From positions 1 to 64,000 of the forward strand of contig WNNJ02003217.1 in NCBI GenBank assembly GCA_012934845.2: a stretch of DNA of 64,000 bases, written 5' to 3'. This stretch comes from Pomphorhynchus laevis (lineage: Eukaryota > Acanthocephala > Palaeacanthocephala > Echinorhynchida > Pomphorhynchidae). This document shows positions 55,334 through 64,000 of this stretch, piece by piece. How positions within the stretch are numbered: position 1 is the first letter of the stretch; each line of letters starts with the position of its first letter. Under the pieces are notes generated by a model that made no database searches, was not told where the DNA came from, and saw only the letters and a list, made by a program, of their open reading frames with translations. The position numbers and the translations under genes were made by a program.

Positions 55334-57183
55334 CTTCAAAACGCCTCCTGCGTTGTTCTTTCAGAACTTATCATCGTTATCTCATACTATCTTCAGAACT
55401 TGATTCATCCTTTTATCGTAACAAATTCTTTGCTCTTCGTCGTTCGCATAGGCAACTTCTGCGTTCTAAGGCACATAGTTTTTGGCGAAGCAAACTGGCT
55501 TCCGCTAATGACTCTCGAACTAATGGAAAACTCTTAATTCTCTACTTTCTTGTTCCTCTGTCACCTCCACTCTTGATCCTTCTCAATTCTCCGATTACCT
55601 AATTTCAAAAACTGTTTCTCTAATCGATTCGATCATCGTCCTTCCACAAATTTATTGTATCTCGTCTGTTCGTATCCCTGAGCTCTTTTATCTACTTGCG
55701 GTATCTGATGAGGTATCTTGCCTTCTTATTTCTTTAACTTGTAAGTCCTCTCCTGCCGATCCCATCCCTACTCGAATTCTCAAATTGTTGTCAACAGACT
55801 TCACACCTTTCCTTACCAGCCTCTTTAACTCGTCAATAGTGAATGGAATATTTCCTGTTCTTTGGAAAACGTCCATTGTTCGTCCCCTACTTAAAAAGCC
55901 CTCTCTTGACCCCTCTCTTCCTTCATCTTATCGCCCAATATCAATTCTACCAACCCTTTCTAAAATTCTTGAACACCTTGTCTTAGATCAGATAAACAAG
56001 TATCTCTCTTCATCGCAACACTACCCTTCTTTTCAATCTGCTTTCCGCTCCAATCATTCCGCTGAACTAGCATGTCATTAAGTATTTTCTAATCTGCTCT
56101 CCGCTCGTGCCAAAGGACTGTGTAGTGTGTTAATATCGCTCCATTTTTCATCTGCATTCGCATTGTCGATCACAAAATCCTTCTTTTTCGTCTTCGCTAT
56201 CACTATGGCTTCTATTCGTCCACCTTAGCTTGGTTCTCTTCATATCTCTCCGATCAGTCATTTTCAGTCCATTCTAATTCAATGTGTTCTCCTCTATCTT
56301 CTATCTCGTCTGGTGTACCTCAAGTTTCTGTACTTCGCCCTATTCTATTTACGCTTCTTTTTGGAGATTTATCTTGTATAACTAATAAATTCTGCTTCAG
56401 AGTAATGCAGTACGCTGATGATATACTTCTTTATTCTCACTCGTCTCCTCATTCCCTAAGCCAACTTTTCATATCCGCGTCTAATTGCCTTCGTGCTCTA
56501 TCAGAACATCTAATTTCTTTGCGCATGTCCCTCAAACCTACTAAATCTGAAGTGTTTAAATTTTACCCTCCACTGTTTCTGTTTTTCCTCCTTCTCTGTA
56601 TCCTCAGACCACAATTATTCCTGCTGTAGATAAACTAGTATTTCTAGGTATTCACTTCGACAATAACCTGAATCTCGATCCCTTCATTCGTGATAAAACT
56701 AAGTCTTCAAATATTCTTCTCCGTGATATTCGTCTAGTCAGAAATTCTCTAGATTTTAGTTCATGTAAATCTCTTATCTCCTCCCTTCTTTTCCCAAGTA
56801 TTGATTACTGTCTTAGTCTTCTCGTCTTCTCTTCAAAGTCATCCCTTAAACCTCTTCAGCGCCTCATTAACACTCCTGTGCGCTTCCTTTTTCGACTTCG
56901 TAAATTCAACCATATCTCTTCTTATTCATCAAAACTTGGATGGCTAAGTATTGAACATCGCGTTCGTTTTCGTCTGCTTTGTCTAACTTATCGCCTTCTC
57001 TATTGTAATTCTCTTTCTTATCTCTATCTGCCAACTCTAAGTGAATCTCGCTATCATTCTACTCACCTACATTCCGGTGCTTCTCTTTTGCAGCACGTAC
57101 CTCTTCACTCAACCAACTTCGACCGTCGATCCCTACATATCGCTGCTCCTCTCCTTTGGAATTTCCTACCTGATCATCTTTGA
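55243..57183 (+). CDS. LINE C reverse transcriptase (C2, broken)
   Basis: Fingers at 55785-56081 (SSYRPISILPTLSKILEHLV) stop at the same TAA after ELACH as in C1. Motif B (SSGVPQVSVLRPILF) and motif C (QYADDILLYSHS, intact YADD) are in 56282-56629. The thumb lies at 56878-57183. It shares at least two breaks with C1 and has others of its own. Confidence 0.75.
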
Positions 57184-57329
57184 TCATCATCCTCACTCCA
57201 ACTTTTCAAAAAGCAACTAAAATCGATGCTACTAAACGATTAACTTTTTTTAATCTGTTTCGCTTTTGTGGGCTTGTAAGCACACAGTCTGTGTGTATTT
57301 GCCACATTAAAAAAACTTTGCCTTTTTAT

Positions 57330-57800
57330 GTTGAACAATTCGTGCTGTTAGAACTTGATTAGTGTGACAAATATACATCTTGTTGCAATCTGAACAATGT
57401 ACACACAAAGTTGTTTACAAAATTCCTTGTTTAGATTGCAAAAGCATGTATATTGGTAAGACTAAGTGAGGTCTAACTATACGAATAGGTCATCAAATAT
57501 ACATTCTGAAAGAAAAAGACGTTTTTAAGCGTTATTCAATCACTTCACTTCTAAAAGTAAAATAATTCATTTTAACAACAGTAGTGTACAACTAGAAATT
57601 AATAAAAATATAAACCATTAAACAGCCGTCTAATATCACTAATATATAACGCTAGCACAATTGAGGGGAGCTGCAGACTGCCAATTAAAATTACTTCCTA
57701 GCAACATCAAGTCTACTACTAACAAAATCTGTAGGAGTGCAAAATAAAGTAGTTTTAACTAACGGGATAGTCGAACAAGGGATCGCGAGTTCAACAAGTT
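57330..57800 (+). mobile_element. Penelope-like GIY-YIG and 3' end (P2)
   Basis: HKVVYKIPCLDCKSMYIGKT is the GIY-YIG core, followed by GLTIRIGHQ and a decayed C-terminus. The 3' UTR shares CTGCCAATTAAAATTAC-like and AAATAAAGTAGTTTTAAC blocks with P1. A different Penelope-like family from that at 37.6-38.6 kb. Broken. Confidence 0.65.
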
Positions 57801-57964
57801 ACAACACAGTTATTTATCTATACATTTATTTGTTATTTAATTATCTATTTGCATTTGAGATTGAAAATGGCTACTTGTCCAGAAGAAATATCAATTATTA
57901 TAAATTACAAAATAACATTATTTTTGATTTGCACTATATGAATGTTTTGCCAAAAACATATTTT

Positions 57965-58972
57965 CAATAGTAGTTAACATAGACATAAAAGAGAAGTAAT
58001 AAAATTGTACAAATTGTCCAGTCGAGTAATCGTCAGCCAACATTAAAAAAGACAAATCATGAAATATAGGAATTAAATTAGAGTTGCTGATCAGGTTCAC
58101 AAATATAAAATGTAGCGTATTGTTGTTGGCTTATAGATAGGATAAAAACATAAGTTAATAAGACTCAATGATATCATACGCTGACCGGTTAGTGCAAAAA
58201 ATGCTTCCCTTGCAGCCAGTACCAATTAAAGTATAACTTTAATCTAGCCTTACCCAAAAATATTGATCAGCAAAAATTGACTTAGTTTTCAAAGGGAATA
58301 TAGGATGAGGGGATAAGACAGTTTTTCATTTACATTTGTGTATACGATAATTTAGATTCATTATATTTCAATATCAATATAAATTCAAGTATCATGTAAA
58401 CGAAGTTCGAAGGACAGAAATAAAGGAACCGAATTGCCAGCTATATTGTCAACAGCATTAGACATAATAAAGAAGAATTTTGCTTGCGGAAGCGCCTAAC
58501 ATCAATAGAGTCTATAGTTTCAATATAATATAGATGTGATATTTTAGATATCATAACAGATCTTTGATTTTCTTTGCAAAAGGTATCATACGTAGGGTAT
58601 CTAAATAACGAATAATATATTAAATATAATTATTTCTTAACATAAAATATATTAATGTGATCAAAACATAATCAATCGAATTAATTTAATGTATTTATGA
58701 TTTGACTATAAAAATAAAGTGACATAGAGAATACTTGTTAAAAAAATTATCAATCCCAAAAAAAATAATATATTATAAATTGTATCATATCATGTTAAAC
58801 AAGACATATTATGTATTATAATAATTGTATTATATAATGTTAAACATAATGCAATATGTTATTTAGTTTAAAGTAAAAACCTAATAAATATTCTATATAT
58901 TATTACAATTGAAGAGCAGGTTATTATATTAAATAAATTCTCAATTTAGAAAAATATAAATAAGAAATCGCG
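57965..58972. repeat. 1-kb intronic direct repeat, copy 2
   Basis: Copy of 49493-50482, same orientation; differences are mainly single bases plus a short deletion near 58435 and an insertion near 58800. It ends at the same TAAGAAATCGCG, 45 bp before array exon 2. Confidence 0.85.
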
Positions 58973-59017
58973 CCTTAAAAACACGAATAAGAAATTATAA
59001 AAAAATAAGATACTTAC

Positions 59018-59083
59018 AAACTATTGATTTTATCAGGTAAATGTATTCGCGTGCTTGATTTGAAGCTTACATTGTGAAACTTT
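59018..59083 (-). CDS. Array exon 2
   Basis: Acceptor TGCTTTAG/A, donor TT/GTAAGT. Core FKSSTRIHLPDKINS. Diverged at the DNA level from exons 3-7 yet identical in length, phase and frame. Confidence 0.65.
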
Positions 59084-59850
59084 CTAAAGCAATAATTTTT
59101 ATTCTAAGTTTGTTGTAGATATAATGATAAAGTGCTTTTTAAATTCACAAATTATTTCGTTTGATTCGTAAATATTGACTTTCGAAAAATTAAAATTATA
59201 TTGCAATTATATACAATTGCAAGAAGTTGATATTTTTATTAAATTACAAAATTATTTCAATATTACTCGCTTATTAGTTGAAATTTTTGAGTTATTTTAC
59301 AAAATTATGAATGCACCGTCACAAATAAATTCAACTCTTGATATGCATATCAAGAGTTGAATTTATTTTCAATCTTATTCTTATAAAATTGCTTTTATTG
59401 TCATTCTTACTAACTATAAATAGTTGTATTACATAAATAATTGCATTATGAAAATGTTCACAGGTTCATTTGATTTCTAAATATATTGTTTTTAATATTA
59501 AGTAAATAAAAATTTTAGAATTTTACTAATAAACAGTATTTTCAAATCTAGATTTGCATTATACGTTCTTTTAGAATCAAATGCTACATTCTTGAAATAG
59601 TAAAGTAGCATAAAAAATAATTTAGTTGCTGAAGCTAAATGAAGCAAAACACAATGCGAAACATACGAGTGCCTGTTTGGTTGCATGTGTTAGAAACATG
59701 TTAATTTAAAAAATCTTAAATACGAATTTAAAAAAAATTACAAATTATTATTAAATTTACAGGCAGATACGAAAGATAAAAGCAATGAACGATCTGAACA
59801 ATTTAATTGATAATATATAAAATGTAAATTAATGCTTAAATGATACTTAC

Positions 59851-59916
59851 ATATTACTAACATTACTATATATGATCGTTGAAGATTGCGTATCAAAGTT
59901 TGTCTTATAGAACGTT
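59851..59916 (-). CDS. Array exon 1 (most 5' of the clear set)
   Basis: Acceptor CGTTTAG/A, donor AT/GTAAGT. Core FDTQSSTIIYSNVSN. Same length and phase as the rest. Whether earlier exons exist upstream is not settled. Confidence 0.65.
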
Positions 59917-60129
59917 CTAAACGTTAAAAATAAAATGAATGTAAAAACGTAGGTATTTTTTTACATTTATTGATAAAAATGTAAATCTAATTTTTTGAAA
60001 TTCTATTATATATAATAGTAGTGCAGGAATGTGCTGAGTAAGAACTGCTTAGGAATTTTTCACGAAATACGGCATAAATAGATAATGGTGTTGCGTTGTA
60101 GAATGGACAAATGTCACTCACGTCTTTCA

Positions 60130-60790
60130 GCACCATGCCACTTCTAAAAATGTCACTTCGAAAACGCCTTCATTCACAATGTCACACAGGCAACCGAAAT
60201 AATCACTATATACTTCATTCTACTAATGAGTGCTGACGAATACTCCATTATTTCGATGCTGAATTGGTAGTCTAGAAATGACATGGTGATTGAAAGTCGT
60301 GAATCAAAGTCCAGTCTTACAAGCAACAAAATTTTGTATAAATGCCGTATTTTGAAAAAAATCCTGGATCGTTGTCTACCCAGCACATATGTGCACTACT
60401 ATTATCCATGCTGTATCCATTAAGGATCCTCGAATGCAGCGACAATTCAGCAACAACCTCTGCCTAGTGTTTAACGATGGTCCGCACATCAATTCTATCT
60501 GATAAAGAGAGTAAGCCTCAGTTAATTAAGCAAAGTGTCGGAAAGCCTTCATTCCAAATGTAAAATATCAACCGAAACGATCAGTGAGTACTTTATTCTA
60601 CTGATGAGTATTGCCGGGTACTAATCATTTCAATGCTAAAGTGGTGGTCTAGATGTTATATTGTGACTGAGAGTCGTGAATCTAAGTCCAGTCTATCAAG
60701 CAACACCATTTTATATAAATGCAGAATTTTGTAAGCAATACTGAACTGTAATCTATTCAGCACATCCGTGTTGATGAAATTGTTTAAAAG
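60130..60790 (-). repeat. Two diverged repeats with exon-like edges
   Basis: Sequences near 60130-60400 and 60550-60775 are homologous, 377 bp apart. On the minus strand each begins after an AG with ACTGGACTT(T/A)GATTCACGA. The first is open for 34 codons (LDFDSRLSITMSFLDYQF) up to a possible GTATAT donor (exon 60214-60315, 102 bp, phase 2 on both sides); the second has an early stop. FDSRLSITM echoes the array core, but this could be chance or a dispersed repeat. Confidence 0.35.
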
Positions 60791-60871
60791 AAGAACGGGA
60801 TCTATTTCAGATAACAAACAATTTGTTGAAAAATTTGAAACCGTCAATAAAGAAAAACTACGTCAAGTAAT

Positions 60872-60985
60872 TTTATTTTACGAATATTTCTGTAGTTATC
60901 TCCTTCTTCAGTTACAACAAGCAATTTGTTTTGTAACTCTGAAGAAAAAGATAACAACCTCCGAAATATTTGTAAAATAAAATAT
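60872..60985. repeat. Foldback palindrome
   Basis: ATTTTATTTTACGAATATTT and CTCCTTCTTCAGTTACAA pair with TTGTAACTCTGAAGAAAAAG and AAATATTTGTAAAATAAAAT across an 11-bp loop. Arms of about 50 bp with some mismatches. Probably a small foldback or MITE-type element. Confidence 0.65.
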
Positions 60986-60989
60986 TTTG

Positions 60990-62029
60990 AAAAAAACTTT
61001 AGTTTTTCCTTTATAAATGTTCTGATTATTCAACCGATTACCGTAAAATCCATTTATCATTCAAAATACGAAGAATTAAACATTTTTAATACGATTTATA
61101 TAAACTTTTAAAGATGATTATTTGGTTTTATTAAATTATATTATTTAAAGTAAGAATCCACTTAAATGTTAACAGAAAAATCTAGTTTATAATCTAACTA
61201 ATGAATTCCGATTCGTGATTAGAAAATACAAATTATAAAAAAGTACATTTCTCGGAATATAAAAACAATATAGAGGCAAAATCAATTGAAATTAAAGTCA
61301 AGCACAGTAATGATAAATAGAAATAAGTGAATGGGTTTGACTTATAAATACTAAAAGTACTCATAAAGTTTAAATTTCAATATTAAATTGAATTTTTATA
61401 TTACAACACTTATACAGAACAACGACATCAAAATTGTAACTGTAATATGTTAATTTAAAATTATTTAAGTTATAATTATAAAAGTCATGTTTAAGTTTTA
61501 ATTATTAAATAAATTATATCTACATATCATATTGTTTTTATAGACTGATGATGTGCTTTGATAAACTTTCTGCATAATCTTCAATTCGGAACGTAGATCA
61601 ATATTTTATGTAAATAGCACCAGAAACCTTAAATCTAAGTCATGCGTAGATTACCAAATATACGAACACACTATCGCTGCTATAGAGCATTTAAAAAAAT
61701 TAAAGCGTTATCTCAATCACCATTAGGTATCAACAATGATGGATGAAGTCAAAAGACGAAGAGTTTTAAGTAAGCAATACAACCTTTAGCATTATTTTGA
61801 TATAAAAGGAAGGCATATCAATAGAATAAATCAACTCAGCATTTCAAAAAGAAATTCAAAATAGGAGGAGAAACAATTTTAAAATTGATCAAAATCATTT
61901 CGGGTCAATTAAAATATTTTATTTAATACAATATTTTATATTTAGTTATACGAATTTTCTACATACAACTTGTATATCTCAGTTAGCAGATGTGATATAT
62001 CTTTGTTATGGTTTACATTAAACAGTAGT
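60990..62029. other. AT-rich non-coding DNA
   Basis: No supportable coding frame or repeat seen. Confidence 0.5.
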
Positions 62030-62310
62030 CAATAGAGGAACTCCGCCATGGCCGGTCCCAAGCCCGTGCTGAGAAAGGAGGAGGGTTGGCGATAGACTTT
62101 GGGACAAGCCAGTCGTAAAACAAAACCGTCGCATCAACAGAACGAAATGGTGTCTTAAATTTCGCGAATAGGCGACTACGGTGGTAGGGCCGCGTTATTC
62201 GCGCAAACGAACATCAACCATCAATAAGGCCCATTGGTATGACAGTGGAAAAAGCGGACTCCGTATCGAAGCGGAACAAACGCTGAAGAAAAAGAAGAAG
62301 TAGTCAATAA
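62030..62310 (+). mobile_element. Probable RTE-type LINE 5' UTR remnant
   Basis: GGAACTCCGCCATGGCCGGT followed by CCCAAGCCCG, GGAGGAGGGTTGGCG, GTAAAACAAAACCGTC and GGCGACTACGGTGG is, from memory, close to the conserved leader of RTE-like elements of many invertebrates. It is GC-rich against its surroundings. Coding parts (endonuclease, RT) are absent. A database search is needed to confirm. Confidence 0.5.
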
Positions 62311-63130
62311 AGCATTTTCAATAACTGAATTTTTTTCCAGTTTAGTAAAGAGTAATAACAATAAAATAATAATGAATACGGAAATCGCTTCATAATCGGT
62401 TGTCTCTATGTCTTGCCAAGACGCAACCTTGTGGCTTTGATGTGTACATATAGAGATGTAAATAGTAAATGCGTGCTCGAGGGTTTAACAGCGCACAAAG
62501 AGTATGCAGTAAACACGCTTCCACCATTCAGCCACTTGAGGCTAATATAATAATAAGGAAGGATAAATTTAACTTATTGGCTAAGTAACAAGCAACAGCC
62601 TAAACGTGGATTTAAATGTTCAACGAAAATTTAATCTAATCCAGCTACTTTATAATTATTTATGATGTGAAGAGGCATGCGCATTTCATTAGAAGAATAT
62701 GATAAATTAAGCAAATCTTAATTAATAGGAATAAAGAAAATCAGATATTATTTATATAAAGAAGCTTATTATTTATATAGCTTATTATGTGAACATCTTT
62801 GAAAAGTCACAAGGATCAAATCTCCTTTACTTAATATTCTTTGTTCATCATCTATGAGTCTAGCTTAAGAAATTTAGTTACAAATTAAACTTATAACATA
62901 CACATCTGTATAAAGTAATTTTGGATGATAAATCAAACATAAGACGTCTATTTAATGCAATGAAGAATTGTTGTAATACCCTGAAACAAACCAGGCCTTG
63001 TTAAAATTACTCTTTACTTAGATATATTTGAATTGTGCTTGCATGCTGATAAAAGCAATGAAGTCAAACAATAAAAACTCTCTGCAATCTTTAGTAATTC
63101 AAGAAAATAAAATTAAAATAAAATTAATAA
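62311..63130. other. AT-rich non-coding DNA
   Basis: No feature seen. Confidence 0.5.
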
Positions 63131-63195
63131 TAGGTATTTTATTCAAAAATTTGTGCAAAGAAAAAATATTAATTAAATAATAAGGTAGTTGCCTA
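63131..63195 (+). repeat. 65-bp block shared with 50.8 kb
   Basis: TTTTATTCAAAAATTTGTGC and TTAAATAATAAGGTAGTTGC match the reverse complement of 50825-50890. In both places it ends at the base where coding-like, GC-richer sequence begins. Confidence 0.7.
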
Positions 63196-64000
63196 GGGAG
63201 ACAACATCAACCCGTTTAGATTTATCCGTGAGCCTGCCGTGGTCACCAGTGAAAACTCAAAGCGCTATTTTTGCACTGAACTTTTACCTAGGAATTTTCG
63301 TGTCAACAGTTGTATTCCGCGCAACGCTCGGCCAACCTTTGTCGCGAAGTTTTCTCAGCTTAATGACGCAGTCGTAGAGCGACCTTCTAACAAGTTGGTG
63401 TTGTTGAGTGTACTCAGCTTTCCTAAAATTGCGCTTCACGCGCCATAGCAGAATCAGAGTACGCCCTCTCATCCCTCTCTATCTGGCAAAGATTCGAGTT
63501 GCATGAGCCCGCTATCAATTTCCTTTTGAGAATAGTCTGGAGGAACATAACAAATGCAACAACACAAAGAATAAATCGTCAGTGGATCAATTACGCCGTA
63601 AAAGTTATGAAACAATTGAGGACGGCGACATTTGCGGCGCTGTTCGTACTGTATGCAAGGACTCATGCCTCCTATCTGGCGATGAAAACACAACTACAAC
63701 TCTACAGGCTAAGCAACCTTCGAGACGAGTATCTACCGATTGCTCCCTTGCATTTTTACACTCTCGATTGCTAGCCTGCTGTTAACGTTGCATCTTTACT
63801 TTGCTCTTTATCGTCTTTCTCGCTCTCGTCAACGGGTGTCTCTGACGGCTTAAGCCCAATGCACCAACGAGATCTCACAAGATTTTCTGAAGGAGCTTTA
63901 GCAAGCCTCTTAGTTACTGTTTTAACGAATCTAATGACAGCTCGTTTAGAGGACATGGTACCGAATAACGTTGCGTATATCCTATGCGGCGGAAAGTTAC
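63190..64000 (+). mobile_element. Zinc-knuckle-type RT element, 5' part (D3), runs off the window
   Basis: Read in three frames: ERPSNKLVLLSVLSFPKIAL (63239-63448), IEDGDICGAVRTVC with TLQAKQPSRRVS (63582-63785), and at about 63844 onward DGLSPMHQRDLTRFSEG and LEDMVPNNVAYILCGGKL. The second and third blocks correspond to MVQGKITAGTHVL and GPSGLDAFAWRHML in D1, that is the region just before the RT palm. A third family of the D type. A few frameshifts; the palm lies beyond the right edge. Confidence 0.6.

Larger units (their letters stand above)
53241..57320 (+). mobile_element. LINE C copy C2, CR1-like retrotransposon
   Basis: Full-length by comparison with C1: same 5' base (GTCTGCGAATAAGCG), same 3' tail with one hairpin copy. 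It inserted in the intron between array exons 2 and 3, opposite to the direction of that gene, and between two Penelope-like ends. The ORF1 is whole in this copy; ORF2 is broken, partly at the same sites as C1. Confidence 0.85.
46744..59916 (-). other. Host gene segment: array of eight 66-bp phase-2 exons
   Basis: Eight short segments have the same length (66 bp), the same acceptor context (TTTAG/A or close), a GTAAG donor and the same phase, and each is open only in the frame that phase dictates. All encode variants of a 22-residue unit. Because each exon is a multiple of 3 and begins and ends in phase 2, any subset could be joined without losing the frame. Introns between neighbouring exons are also partly homologous, so whole exon-intron units were duplicated. 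The first and last exons of the gene are not identified. The protein is unknown; the unit resembles no repeat family I can name. Confidence 0.7.

Noticed and set aside
60590-60640. CTGATGAG near CGAAAC, as in a hammerhead ribozyme (Penelope-like elements can carry these)
   Set aside because: The GAAA box lies upstream of the CTGATGAG with only about 23 nt between, and no consistent stems I, II and III can be drawn. The parallel repeat near 60225 reads CTAATGAG, which breaks the core.
63771-63956. 61-residue minus-strand ORF at the right end
   Set aside because: Antisense to the pre-palm RT region of D3, whose plus-strand reading matches a known domain order.

Overview
This window is AT-rich eukaryotic DNA, most likely from an invertebrate animal. 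The sequence shows GT-AG splice sites, several LINE families, Penelope-like elements, tRNA-like SINEs and MITE-like inverted repeats. It shows no bacterial operons, rRNA or ordinary tRNA genes. The species cannot be fixed from the sequence alone; an enoplean nematode is only a guess.

Layout, left to right. A 118-bp satellite (1-441) is followed by LINE A, an R1/Jockey-like element packed with hairpins (711-4150). Next come an acidic ORF of unknown function that recurs at 28.7 kb, a truncated copy of LINE B (5.7-7.5 kb), and a long AT-rich stretch with a MITE and a tandem duplication. At 10.7-16.9 kb lie a fragment and a long copy of LINE C (CR1-like); the long copy sits inside a piece of LINE B. 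Tandem tRNA-like SINEs follow (17.4-18.3 kb), then LINE B copy B2 on the minus strand (19.1-23.7 kb), whose RT 3' half is tandemly duplicated. An RT element of the kind with a zinc knuckle and a restriction-like nuclease fills 25.6-28.3 kb. Penelope-like pieces and a nearly whole LINE B (B3, 30.7-34.5 kb) lead into a rearranged duplication (34.5-35.7 kb). Then come another LINE B truncated against a GIY-YIG ORF (36.1-38.6 kb), a second zinc-knuckle RT remnant (40.5-41.3 kb), and LINE B copy B4 lying between inverted repeats (44.1-46.5 kb).

The most interesting region is 46.7-59.9 kb, minus strand. Eight short segments there are each exactly 66 bp. Each is bounded by an AG acceptor and a GT donor, has the same intron phase on both sides (phase 2), and is open in the one frame that phase allows. 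They encode variants of one 22-residue unit whose core is F-(E/K/D)-S-x-x-S-(L/F)-T-(I/F)-x-G. This looks like a host gene, or part of one, built by repeated duplication of an exon with its introns. A 1-kb intronic direct repeat, a LINE C copy (53.2-57.3 kb) and Penelope-like pieces have inflated its introns. No start codon, stop codon, promoter or known domain could be assigned with confidence.

The right end holds two diverged repeats with exon-like edges, a palindrome, a probable RTE 5' UTR remnant (62.0 kb) and the 5' part of a third zinc-knuckle-type RT element that runs off the window (63.2-64.0 kb).

Apart from the candidate exon array and a few small ORFs, nearly all recognisable coding sequence is retroelement debris. 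Several insertions are nested and can be ordered: LINE C into LINE B, and LINE B truncated against a Penelope-like piece.
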